Source: Whalleya microplaca
Lineage: Eukaryota > Ascomycota > Sordariomycetes > Xylariales > Xylariaceae
Direction: 5' to 3'
Length of the DNA stretch: 64,000 nt
Assembly: GCA_022497155.1 (NCBI GenBank)
Contig: MU385775.1
Coordinates: 183,672 to 247,671 of the forward strand
Each line of letters starts with the position of its first letter. Within the stretch, counting starts at the first letter, position 1. The translations under genes were made by a program, and so were the position numbers. Below, piece by piece: positions 36,158 through 48,049 of the stretch. Under the pieces are notes generated by a model, which worked only from the letters and a program-made list of their open reading frames with translations, made no database searches and was not told where the DNA came from.

Positions 36158-37971
36158 ATGATGAACGACACGATACATTATGACCCAGATAATACCGACC
36201 AGTCAGACAACTATGTCCCCGGTGCGCTGACTCGGCAGCAGATCGAGACAATTGTCATATTTGAAAGATTAGGGGCCGCCCTATCCTGTACGGCTGTTCT
36301 CCTAATATTCATCGCTTACGCGATTTTCAAACGACTCCGTTCTGTGCCAAACACCTTCATCGTCTTCGCATCGTTCGCAAACCTAGGAGCCAGCATTGCC
36401 TGCTTGATAGGATACTCGGGGGTGCTGGCAGGATCCGCGAGCCATCTGTGCCAAGCTCAGGCCTTCATGTTTGAGCTGTGAGTCGGGCCCAAGATCCCAT
36501 TACCGTGTCACGAGTAAGACACCGATTCAGCCTCGACTAACATTATGTATTAGTTTTATGCAATCAGATCCATGGTGGTCCTTTGCTATGGCCGTCAACG
36601 TGTACATGGTGTTCTTCTTCTCTGCCAACCCAAGGAGCTTTCTTCGCTACTGGTGGGCGTACTTCAGTGTATGCTACGGCATCCCTTTTATACCATCGTT
36701 GTGGCTCTTGATTGTTCGAGGTGCCGATGGACAGTTTGTGTACGGCGATGCGACAGTAAGCATATCTCCTCTGCTTGAAATCCGTATCATCCCTGGATTA
36801 GCCTCTTGACTGACTGACGTCGAACTAGATTTGGTGTTGGATAGATAAGGACTGGTCCAACCTTCGCATCTACACGTACTACCTGCCAATATGGGTTTGT
36901 ATCATCCTGTCGTCTTGCATCTACGTTGCCGTCGGCAGTTACGTTTTCAAACAACGCAATCAACTTCGAAACCTGTCGTTAAGCAACCCTGCTCACGACG
37001 ATTCTCCCACGACGCGTGACTCGGGGGAAAAGGTGAGCGTCTCCAAACCTCTATATTGCTAAGCGCTAGAATGAACGGACTAATCTTAACCGTAGAACCT
37101 CTTCGCGAACGCGGCTGTTATGGGCAGGATCAACAGAGAGGTCGTGCAGGTTACGACAGTGAACTCGGCCGCCACGCACCCCAGCGGCGTGCCACCCGCC
37201 GGCGCGGCGGCCATAAACTGGTTCGACGGGCCGCCCGAAGACCCGGCCTACTACCACGGGCCGTACTCGCCGACGGCGGTGTCGCCGAGCTCGTACCACA
37301 CGACGGTGACACGCATCACGGCGCAGCCGGCGCCGCGGGAGGGGCTGTTGCGGCGGGTGCGCGGGGGGTTCCAGCACTGGTGCAGCAAGTTCGCGAACAT
37401 GGACCCGGTGAAGCTGGCGTACCTGCGGACGTCGTTCGTGTTCGCGATCAGCGTGTTCGTGACGTGGACGCCGAGCAGCATCAACCGCGTGCACGACCTG
37501 ATCTACTACCAGAGCGCTAGCTTCGCGCTCAACCTCGCCAGCGCCGTCGTGCTGCCGCTCCAGGGCGTCTGGAACGCCGTCATCTTCTTCTCCACCTCCT
37601 GGGCCGCCATGCGCCAGGAGCTCCGCACCAAGATCGACTGCTGTCGCGGCATCCCCCTCGGCCACCGCACCGCGGCCGCCGTCCGCGGCGAGCGCGAGCG
37701 CGAGCTCGAGCTCGAGCGCCGCATGGGCCGCTCTGCGAAGGGTTGTCTTGGTGGTGGCAGTGTCCGCGCAGCACACCACGCTACCGTCAACGGCGCCGCC
37801 GGTGCTGTCGCCTCGGACGACATCGATGGGTTTGCGGGGAGCGAGCTTAGTAGTGTGGTTAGTAACAGCACGCTGGGCGGTAATGCCGCTAGTGCGAGCG
37901 TCGCGGGCTCGGGCACCGGGAGCACCATGAGGGTGATGCGCGGCGAATCACTGACGAGCATCAGTTTGTAA
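36158..37971 (+). CDS. cAMP-receptor-like G-protein-coupled receptor
   Basis: Four exons: 36158-36477, 36554-36755, 36829-37032 and 37096-37971, total 533 residues, all phases consistent. Membrane segments include ALSCTAVLLIFIAYAIF, IVFASFANLGASIACLIGY, WWSFAMAVNVYMVFFF, YFSVCYGIPFIPSLWLLI, YYLPIWVCIILSSCIYVAV, and two more after a long loop: SFVFAISVFVTWTPSSINRV and LNLASAVVLPLQGVWNAVIFF. The order and the motifs WCWID and LQGVWNAVIFF fit the Dictyostelium cAR-like class of fungal GPCRs. The third intracellular loop is unusually long (about 110 residues, Pro/Gly-rich), and the Ser/Gly-rich tail carries a charged helix (GERERELELERRMGR). It should sit in the plasma membrane and couple to a G protein; the ligand is unknown. 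Exon 4 is much more GC-rich than the first three. Confidence 0.9.
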
Positions 37972-40900
37972 TTTTGCTACGTGGCCTGCTCATGGGTGCT
38001 CGTGATAGATGATGGCGCGGGATCGGGATCGGGATCTCGAAATGTACACAGACACACACATACGGAATCAAGAAAAGACACATATGCATGGCTGCGGTAG
38101 ATGGTTGGATGACTGGATGGATGGATGGGTCGGTCTGCCGGTTGGGTTGTTGTTGGTCTACGTACACGTCAGTTTTGCTTTGTTCGGATGGTTTAGGGGA
38201 AAGGGACAAATGGCGCCTTACCGGACATGGTCATACCATTGCTGTGGGTGGAACTTGTATAGCTCCATCGATATAATTCTGGCTGGTATCTTGTGGTACG
38301 GCTTCTGGACTTCGTATATAGCCTAGGCCCTTGTAGGTGAGGCTTGGTATGGATTGATTCTACCTAGTCATATACATGGTCCACGGAGTAGTTTCTTACC
38401 TAATGAGCATGTTAGGGAAGACTGTGTATAGACTGTGTCACTGTGATGAGACCTCTGGGTATTCTGTAATAGAACGGACGTACCTAGATATTCCGGATAA
38501 AACTGATTGTTATACTAGAGACGTATCTACAGTTATTGTAAGACATAAACTATATTATTGAACTGTATCAAACTTGCAAACACACACCTGTGCCGCTTAT
38601 TTGGACAATGACTGAGATGAAAGTATCGGTGACAGGCCGCCGACAGATGGCTGCAGGTGTGGAGGAGTAATTGCCAAATAAAGGGGCAATAGGGGTACAG
38701 TCTAAGTGCCTCCATGGCGATTGCTGCTGCCACGGGCATTTTAGGCCCCGGACCTGTTGTTCCACGAGTGCAATTCGATCAACAGTCTACAAGGTGAGCG
38801 ATTCTGGACGAAGTATATAAGCCATGTGGAGCCGCCCAGCTTGAAGTCGCGCGAAGGATATATGAGGCAGCGCGGTCGGTCAAACCCGGTCTATAATAGT
38901 ATCGCATACGGTATTCCTCTATGAGGGTTTGGAGACCTCTGCATCGTGTTCTTGACACTACAGTTGTATTGAAGCACAACTCAAGCCATCGTCGATGGAT
39001 CGGATAGAATCAGCTGCTTGAAACATGCAGCCATTCGAATCATCGTAATTTATGGGAACACGAACAGGGGCATTGGCTTGTATGGTGGGATAGAGTGAGT
39101 GGAGGTCTTCTTAAATGAATAGATATAGGATGGTTTGACTGTCAACTGATATCTCGCTGTTTCGTTCTAGTGGCTGTTAGCACTAAGGTTACTATTAGCA
39201 TGAAATCATGCCCACAGCTTCTGTACGGCAAGGTCACTCATCTTTAAACGTGAACAAGGTGACGTCTTGCTTGGCTATTGTCTTGTGAAGTTTGACACCC
39301 GCCTTAGCGCCTGTCATAGAGCCGTAGATTCCCAAGTGTTACCTGTGTCAGGCATAAGCTCCAAATGCCTTCTCTTGTCCAGAAAGTATTCTATGTAGTC
39401 GCCCGTCCAGTTGGCTAACCATGTCGTTTATGTATCTCGGCCCTTGTCGTAGTTTTGTTGGTTTCTTGAAGCCGACGAAGAGGCTCAGATTACGGACGAC
39501 TACCGTCAACAGTTATGGGCCAGAACACTTCCTATTGGGTACCTTCGGAGGGTTGAGAAAGACACCACCTGAAGTCTAGACCGTATGTTGTCGTATCATG
39601 GTACACTTAATGCAATGCAAGCAATGTTCTATCGCGTGATTTCTTTGGTTAGGCTACACATTGGATTCCTTAACTCGCTTGACCGCGTAATTCTGGATGG
39701 GAAATATTGGGAGTGTTCAGGAGAAACTGGGAAGGTTCTTCAACAGTCGAGCGACCATGGTTGCTGGCAAAATTGAGGAGATATAGGCGTATTTCCAAAA
39801 GAATACAGGCTCGTATTCAAACATCCTGGAAGTAAATATATAGTTAGTGGTTATACAATTGCAGCTTCAGCATTTTCGTCCCCGTGTTACCAAATACTCA
39901 ATAAGGGGCTTTTGGCACCGGGATAGTGAGGTGGAGACCTACAAGATATTTTCCAACACCAGAACATATCGGGTAGGAGGCTCCAAAGAGCATAAAGCAG
40001 CGTTCTGGCTCTCTCTGGCCGTCTTATGAGCCTTTTCTCCAAATGGCCAGCTAGTTGAAGTTTGACCAGATCGCGAGAATCTTCCAGCTTATACCTACGT
40101 GCTTTGCGGCTATATCCAATCTAAATCGGTTGATATGGAGTATTTTAGATAGTATGTATCCTCCTTGGGTTGTGGGTATGTCGCTAAGGCTGGATTGTCA
40201 CTGAGCTTTCTGGCGATCGGACACGCGTCTTCTTCAGCACAGAAGGGTGAATAGAAAGATGATCATAATGCGAGATCTATGAATAAAGAGGGAACATTGT
40301 CAGGCCTGAGGATGAAACTTTTCTGCTGGAGACAAGCACCAACCTTTGGCTTTGGTATATACTTGTGAAGACGTGTAAGGTAAGCAGGTATTAGCGTGGT
40401 GTGTAAGGACAAGTAACCCCAAAAACAAAAAGAGGGTTTTGGGGGCAGTACATGTGAACATTTGGCTTCTGTGACCGCAAAGGCATGACCTAGCCATAGC
40501 TACCCAAGAACTTACACTGAATAGATTTTGATAGATTTATTTGGCCCCAGAGATTTGCTAGAAGCATATCGGCACATTATGTCCATCAGATACTAACGCC
40601 ATAAAGTATGTTGATAAACCCCCACGTTGATATTTCTCCGGCACCTCAAACAATTCGAAAGCCGTCCCATCAAAGAGGTAGCATTCAAGTGGGATGTACT
40701 ATGTATGCCATTAGTGCCAAGAAAATAGGCCTCCTAGATAGGCTCTCTCATAATTTTATTTAGGTTACCTTTTCTGCCTAGGCTGCCTCGCCTTACTCCG
40801 CCAGGCGACAAGGCGGAACCGCTGATCTGGTTGTCGGGTACTCCATATTTGTTAGCTCGATCTGTTGGATTGAATTAGGTCGCGAACGCATCATACGTGA

Positions 40901-43900
40901 CTCCTTCCGAAGGGTACGAGACCCCCTGGCTGACCTTCCCCGTACATGACAGAATAAGTCTGACTCGTTATTCAATGGCATCAATTCCAACTTCTTATTC
41001 CTAAGAGGTAATGAAACTACTCTATTAAACTCTTGTCTTGTGCTTTCCAATCCCTCGGTAAAAGTACCTTGTGCAAGGTTGTGTTATTACTAGCATGTGG
41101 ACAGGGAAAGAAGCCTTGATATTTTCGAATTCAGAGCCTGTTCAGACAGTAAATAGTGCAATTAAAGAAGACCTAGAGTTGTATTTAGGTAAGCTGGATT
41201 GATGCCTACAGTTATTCTGCCAATGCGTAGGTGTTGTTTCATCTCTTGTGCAAAACGCCTACGGATGCGACCCAGCGGCGGCCCGACGCCAACAAGGCGG
41301 CCATTAAGCGCCTATGTTCACCAATAGAGCATTCTCAACCTACTAATTACGATCCATGGCATATAGGAACTATCACTGTATATTTTTAGTTACATCGCGG
41401 ATTTGGAGGGAATAGCCCTTGTTACCCTTGAACATGAGATATGTAGGTGGTTATGGAACAAGGTATTGCTGTTGCAAAGTCAAACCTTTGCCATTTTTCA
41501 CAATGCTTACATATAGCTAGTTCCAGTAGTAGTTTCAGATGAGCTCCAAGGCGTCTTTTGGTATATTCGTTCGTAGCAAGGAGTTTCGAGATGATATGTT
41601 ATGTTCTTCCGCCCCTTTGTATAGCGCACAACGCCTGTCCCTCGCTATCATCGCTCTAATAATCCAGTGAGATATTCTCACTAGCCTAGAGAAATAGGAG
41701 ACCATACTTCACGGCTAGGTAATTCTCCAAACTGGATCACTTCGATATTAAGATTCAGGTATATTCTGTGGTAGTCCTGCAATGTAACCCCAGGCGGAAA
41801 CGGAGATCTAAATCATTGTTTCGTATCCAATAACATTCCTTGTACCAAGAGGATGGCTGTCGCTCATGCAGGTAGGTTCCATTACAGTAGGGCTCGCAAT
41901 GGTGAGAAAGCCTTGGAAATGAGTGGCTGCGTGGGAGGCAAATTATCGACCATCTATATAGAAAAAAATATTTCAACTATCCTTACCTTCGTGGAACGAA
42001 TACTTTACTGCGCACATGTCAACTATTTTTGAAAACTGTTCCTAATACTCTTCTTCTTGCTTAAACGAAATGACCAGTATTGTGCCTTACCCGCTCGACT
42101 TTTTACTTGGACGATCTTACGCTAATACGTTACAATCCGTGAAATCATTAGACTAGACGATTTACAACTTTCAGGTGCACATTCATGAAGAATGTTCTAG
42201 AAGCTAATTATACCAACAGCATTAAGTAAGCAGGAATCATGGAATGGCCGTATGATCTACAACAGTTGACCAAAGTACCAAAACCACTGTTTGTATCATC
42301 GACTTTCATCAACCTGTCTATGGTGACATATCCAACTTTACTAACTACAGATACGACGAAGATCGCCTTGTAGATAGGTACAGGTTAATGAGAATTAACT
42401 ATAGTGTTGTATTCTTAAGTGTCGCGAGATTCACTGGAGCTGGATCGACTAAAAGTGCTACTAGGTACCTTGGAACTTTTTATGAACATTATCTGTCTAT
42501 CTTACATATTCTATAAGATCACTAATGGAAATAGATCGACAGTTTTAGATGCAATTGTGTCTAATACCTTAGTTAACATTACTTTATCCCCTAGATGCAG
42601 ATGGCCCCTGAATCGCCAACCTGACCCGCAGCCGACGCGCACTGAATCTATTTTTGGTCTGTCACAGAACATTCCTACCGTGAAGATTACCAATAAACGA
42701 CGACAAGGTGCTGATGGTTGTACTTTATGTACCAATACTACTCCACTTTGTAGCCTACATGACTATCTGAATCTCCCAACAAAAACGTGACAGGCACATT
42801 TCCTGATTGATATTCTGTATTATGGCAGCCTAGTGCAGAGCGGAAGCTCCGGTTGCCTCGATTTTCTTAGGGACCTGATCTTCAATTTGTTCGTAGAACC
42901 AGCTATAAAACACCCCATCACTTGAAAAGCCTTGCGTTGGCCAGAAATTCAGACCGCGAGGGTCGCATACTCTGGCGTCTCACAACTTATTTACATAAAC
43001 TATCAATCGCTCATGGCCAATAAATCATCCAATGGCCCTCTTGTGACCACTAGAACAAATGTAACAAGACTCATACCTCAAACTAGACCATGCGAATTAG
43101 AGGTTGGACTCCAAGAATGAACTAGTAACTGTAGTTCCCTTGTTTAAGAAGATAATAGATGAGATCTACTAAAACAGATTGCCAACTACAGATTGTCTGA
43201 GATAGATATTAGGCCTAAGTCACTGAGGGGGCTTTAAGTTGACGAGCAGTGTGGGTCATTCCAGCCTCGGTTCCCATCATGATTTGATGGTCAGGCGTAA
43301 GTAATGAGCTCCCATAGCCTCTGATAGATGGGAGTTATAATAACGGCTTAGATCTAGATTGTATCTAAGATATAATTCATTTTACCATTGTTATCCTAGT
43401 GTGAAGATTCCTGCAGCTCAACCTAGACGCTTGTAGTTGCGTATCATAACGGCCTAGTCTGAGTTACAATGAGCTTTGGTATCCTTGTAATCGGGATTTA
43501 CCCCTAACACATTTCATCTGTAGTGAGCATAGACTCATGGTGGGTGCAGCGGTAGTGAATAGTCCCAGCCTACAGACTCTACGTCAGGGCCTTCAGTCGC
43601 ATTTTCTTGTAAGTTTCTTCACTAATCCCGTCGGCTAAATGACTTCCACCTATTCGTTTTAATTCTAATCGATATCGCTATGACCTCCTCTTGTGCACCT
43701 GCAGTCGTAGGGGTTAGGGGGCATCTACCCCTGAAGCGTCTGATAAATGATAATCAGACTGCTTATTCACGCATTCTATCTAATATGCCAGAGGAAAACT
43801 TGGACGGACTTCCCAGCCCCCTTATTACCCTCGTCTTATATCTAGTATGTTCTCAGGGTACATATATAATACTCAGTTCGCTTCTGGTGCGATCTATTTA

Positions 43901-43962
43901 CTCTTGGCCATCCAAAAATACCCAATCCAGCATTCATTGTTTTAAATACTCGTACTCACAGT
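37972..43962. other. gene-poor 6.0-kb region
   Basis: No confident gene. A GATG microsatellite-like stretch lies at 38100-38135. Several short open frames (for example 42419-42790 plus and 40793-41050 minus) show no domain, no splice support and no codon pattern. Composition drifts toward AT from about 39 kb on. Confidence 0.5.
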
Positions 43963-45446
43963 ATGGCAGAGCTGGACAGAGAGATCTGGAGATGTGCTAC
44001 CGATTCCATCGCCGACATGGTCCAGACGAAACTGGAGAATTACCTCCAGCGATCAGAAGCACACATTCAGCAGATTATCAACAATGTTATGCCGTTTCTC
44101 AGACAGATAGATGAGGAAAAAGCCAAATTTGAAGATTTCAAGGCGACATGTACTGGGTGTCTTCGGAACGCATTGACTAATGATCATATTCATAAGGGGA
44201 CAATCCAGGAGACTATCAATAAGCTTACAGTACTGGCCCCAACAGCTACGGGAAACATTCTCAGGGCATCCGATCTACTTGACATCAAATTCCCACAGCC
44301 TCGTTCTTCAAATCATGCCTGCACGGTATCTTTAGACAACAACAATGCAAACCCAGCAGATAACAATCGGAACAGAAGTACCACCAACGATCAGAATACC
44401 ATCCCGAATGCAAAACGTACGATTGTGGTTGATCTACTAGACGATACAACGAGCACTGGAAAACGTCGAAGGCTCCTTGACACTGACTACGAGAGAAGTG
44501 CATCAGCACCCAGTTCGGTCTTTCAATTCCAGTCGAACCAAAAGGACTCGCTCCTCCTATCAATGGAAGCTCCGTGTGGGAATGTCCAAAAGAGCGTTGA
44601 GGCTGGTGAGTTCCGTATTTTATAGTCCAAGGAGCCTAGAAACTTCTTCACCATATGGTGCCAAAACAAAGCTCGCGACTCTATGGTTTTGGCCAGGCGC
44701 CCATTCAATCTTTGCCTTCCAGCACTTTATGACCTACGGCTCTGATGGTCAGCCAGTCAGCAAAGTTGAAAGAAATCAGCGTTACGCACGTATTTCACAA
44801 GATCTAGCAACTGATCTACAACTAACCCATATCATATGCTGTAGTTGAATATGAAGATAGATGGACTAGTTGCCAGCATGGAAAGGAGGCATACACATGT
44901 CAGTCTGCACCTGCCATAATATTAATTTTTCAGTGTCATCCCTATTCGCTCTATCGTTACCTGATAAGACACTACAGGTCATCAACCAACTGATCTTCTG
45001 TTTCGATAGGTACGCCAGAGAACATGACCCCTGAGAGATATGATCAAGTCCTTTCCCGCAGTCCACCAAATGATCGCCGGGTCCATTATGCGATGCAGCA
45101 CCTCACGCCGACTGGTAGCGCTACCCGCAGCAAGTCCCCACGCTCTCTTCATGACGAAAAGTGCATAGACATGATTCAGCCCTACCACGAATTCAATGGA
45201 GTTATTCACCCCGACCACGCCGAGTTACACAGAGGCCGTTGCCCATACGGCCTGCTTCAAAGTGAGGGATCAATCCAATCGCCTAGGACCCCTTACCATG
45301 ATACTCCTAATGTGCGAAAGAGGTCAAGCACTCCAAAGCAATTCATTGCCGCAAGAAAGTCGGCTACGACACCCCAGAATATTTTGGACACCAGACGCGC
45401 GGGGATTTCTCAAGAAGGGCAGGAACATCTTCTTCCTCAGTCTTAG
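43963..45446 (+). CDS. hypothetical nuclear-type coiled-coil protein
   Basis: Two exons, 43963-44605 and 45010-45446, give 359 residues; the donor GTGAGT and acceptor GATAG join in phase. The first ~90 residues are helical and coiled-coil-like (MAELDREIWRCATDSIADMV, then QIDEEKAKFEDFKATC). A polar Asn-rich stretch follows, then TIVVDLLDDTTS, which looks like a SUMO-interaction motif next to acidic residues, and a basic GKRRRLL nuclear-signal-like patch. The C-terminal exon is basic, Pro/Ser-rich and disordered (TRSKSPRSLHDEKC). No known domain is recognised. The 404-bp intron is long for this genome, so an extra exon inside it is possible. A regulatory or chromatin role would be a guess. Confidence 0.55.
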
Positions 45447-45903
45447 TAACCTGACTTGCTGTATTAGGACTGTACAAGTATGTTGAAGCATCAAGCCCTG
45501 ATGACGAGTACTGCTAACGCATCCATACTATCCAGACATCGACCGGCATGGCCGAGATGCTTAAAACGACGTGGGTAGTCTGGAGGTTAGGATTACTATT
45601 GTCTTTAAGGCGAACATGGCGGGAAAAGTAGTTGCAATGCAGCATATTTTACAACGGTAGCAGCATACTGAAAGAAGAATCTACAACTATACACACTGAG
45701 TCTATCGCGTGATACGGCATATCGTTCTGGTATACACTAGGTAGCCTTCGACTCCCTATCATACATGCAGCATTATTCATTATGTAAATAAAAGCTATGG
45801 CATGACCTACTAGTACACACTTTTTACGACAACATGTTAACTCTCAAGTACTGTCATCATGTTTCGGCTGAGCTTTATCCTCAAGTACAATTCGGTTACT
45901 AGC
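45447..45903. other. intergenic region
   Basis: No supported feature between the orphan coiled-coil gene and the MFS pseudogene. Confidence 0.55.
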
Positions 45904-46485
45904 TCAATTCGCAGTTTTTCTTCCCAGTTTTTTAAAACTTAAAAGGAATGCCAGTCCACTAAACGCGATGTAAACAAGGAAAACTTGGTGTAGGGCTCTG
46001 GTGAACACGTCCATTACCTGACTACGTGCCGGCTACGGTAGCGCTTCGGCGAAGGCCTTGGTTGCGCTCGCGTACGACTTTCCGTTCTGTAGATGGTACT
46101 TAGCAGGAAGGTCTGTTACGCCTCAGCAAACCTGCTACTGTAAGTGTTGAAGTCAGCCGCTAGGATTGCTACTCCCAAATATTGCCGAAACTCCTCACAA
46201 ACGTCTAGGTCGCAGTCATAGCAGCGGCATCAAATTCGGCAACACCCGCCTGGAAAGCCGGTAGTAGTGTGTCAACTACTATTCCAGACGCCAGCCCATG
46301 AAGGCAGACCCATTTGGCGGTGGTAGAATATTCACCAAGCACCGAAAGAGAACCAAGGCCAGCAATCAGGAGAGCAAATCCGATGATATGCAGCAATTTG
46401 AACTTTCACCAATGAGATGAAACGATCGCACCAATTACCGCCTCGGAGATGACGATCAATGTGGTCGGTAGTATCTGGACTCTTG
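45904..46485 (-). pseudogene. C-terminal fragment of a DHA-type MFS efflux transporter
   Basis: Minus-strand sequence from about 46480 reads VQILPTTLIVISEAVIGAIV, then after a stop KFKLLHIIGFALLIAGLGSLSVL and VDTLLPAFQAGVAEFDAAAMTAT, a stop in the usual Trp position, then FVRSFGNIW, two more stops, a frameshifted segment ATKAFAEALP, and finally SQVMDVFTRALHQVFLVYIAFSGLAFLLSF. This is the second half of a fungal drug:H+ antiporter (14-helix type). At least four in-frame stops and lost N-terminal helices make it non-functional. Several lesions fit Trp/Gln codons changed by C-to-T or G-to-A. Its place next to a polyketide gene suggests a former export pump of the cluster. Confidence 0.8.
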
Positions 46486-46599
46486 ACTATATAGGGGTCG
46501 AAATTTCACGGATTGCAAATAAATTAATAGGAAGAATTTAAGAACAGCATCCAGTACCTAGTTTAACATCGAGAAAAGAAATCTTTTGACATATATGAC

Positions 46600-47120
46600 C
46601 AGCGCTTCCATCAAGTCAATTCAAGTTAAATAAACCACCTTATTTGACTTGAATCAAGTCAAATCAACTAATTGAAATTTCAAGTTGACTTGAAGCTATT
46701 TGCAACTTGACTTGATTAGTAATACACTAAATTACGAATTTTACCCCTGAACCCCTGAGTCACATATTAGGTGGCTTCGAGGAGGTAAGGAAAAATTCTT
46801 CTCGGGAAATGACTAGACACAGCAAAATTGTTACACACAAGTCACGGACGTGATAGTGGTCAAGCCTTAACAAGAAAAATCAGCACAGGCCATAAGGTGG
46901 CTAATAATATTGACTATTGACAACCCTAAAACTCCAGAAAACCTTACGATATATGGCTTATACAATGGCTTATATAACTAGAAAAATAATTGACTAGTAT
47001 CAAGTGAATCAAGTCAAAAATAAGCTTCTAGTTGATTTGATTAATTATCGAAAAAAAAAACAATTGTATCAAGTCAATTCAAGTCAAGTCAAGTAATTAG
47101 TTGATTTGATGGAAGTGCTG
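46600..47120. mobile_element. non-autonomous hAT-type MITE, 521 bp
   Basis: Terminal inverted repeats: left CAGCGCTTCCATCAAGTCAA, right (reverse complement) CAGCACTTCCATCAAATCAA, 18 of 20 identical. It is flanked by a perfect 8-bp target duplication, TATATGAC, at 46592-46599 and 47121-47128. The 8-bp duplication and CAG-starting ends are diagnostic of hAT elements. Subterminal CAAGTCAA/TTGACTTG motifs recur many times at both ends, as expected for transposase-binding sites. There is no transposase ORF. Confidence 0.9.
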
Positions 47121-47709
47121 TATATGACCGCTGTTGTTCTGTTTGATGAAATGGACGCAGGTTATGAGTATCACAGTAGTTATTATTAATTTATTAGGGA
47201 AGTATCATCACTAGGTAGAGTCTGGAGTAGAATGGAGACCTCCTATATAAATCATAGCTTGTGAGGCATCCCGCCACCTGGATTATCAGCCACACATCCC
47301 TGCAGTCCGACACTTTAGATGGCCTCACGGTCTATAGGTGTTGAGGAGGCTTTGCTGCCAAATTCCTCTGTGTTCTATGGATTACTGAGTTGAGGAAAAG
47401 GGATACGAAAACCTAACCGGACAAAAGCTGACATGGCAGCATGGCTGGCGAGAAACGTGTCAGGCACTAGCTGGAGCTAGGTTACTAGGTTGCTCCGTGT
47501 GCCCAGCATTAGATTTTCAATACAATTCATGCTTTTCTGGCTGGTAGCGTAGTAAGGTGCTAGCAGCGCATTGACCACACCTTAATCCAATACACAATGA
47601 TAGTGTGGGACGGGCACGTGATCCCCCAATCAAATGCATAATTTTCATAGCTAGCCAGCTACCTGTGCCACGCCCCACCTTATTGCAGTTTCGTCGGACT
47701 TACCAGCTA

Positions 47710-47931
47710 AAGCTGGTGCTTACCAGTAATTCTGACAGGACCAGTAATTCAACCACTATCAAAAAACCTACAAAAATATTGTCAAAAGTGTCTAATCAAT
47801 AGTCTCCTAAGTCAGAGTGTCTATAAGCAACTTAGAAACCCATTGTCTTTTGTATATTACCTTATAATTGGGATATTGTTGACGGTGGTTGAATTACTGG
47901 TCCTGTAAGACTTACTGGTAAGCACCAGCTT
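47710..47931. mobile_element. Tc1/mariner-type MITE, 222 bp
   Basis: Both ends carry a ~47-bp inverted repeat beginning AAGCTGGTGCTTACCAGTAA with only two mismatches, and the element is bounded by TA at 47708-47709 and 47932-47933. A TA duplication plus long TIRs and no ORF fits a mariner-derived miniature element. Near identity of the arms suggests recent insertion. It ends 119 bases from the PKS stop codon. Confidence 0.88.
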
Positions 47932-48049
47932 TATCCACAGCTAATACAACTTCATTCCGCCACCAATCCCTACCTCTTGATCCCTTATTTCAATAGGTAT
48001 ATAACACAAGTAAAAGATGAGAATTGCTATTTCAGGGAAGAGCGCTTTG

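Noticed and set aside
37066..37779. Minus-strand open frame across the GPCR last exon
   Set aside because: His/Arg/Ala-rich translation arising from GC-rich third positions; no promoter or splice support.
42419..42790. Open frame of 123 residues
   Set aside because: Non-ATG start, no domain, no splice support, in AT-rich gene-poor DNA.
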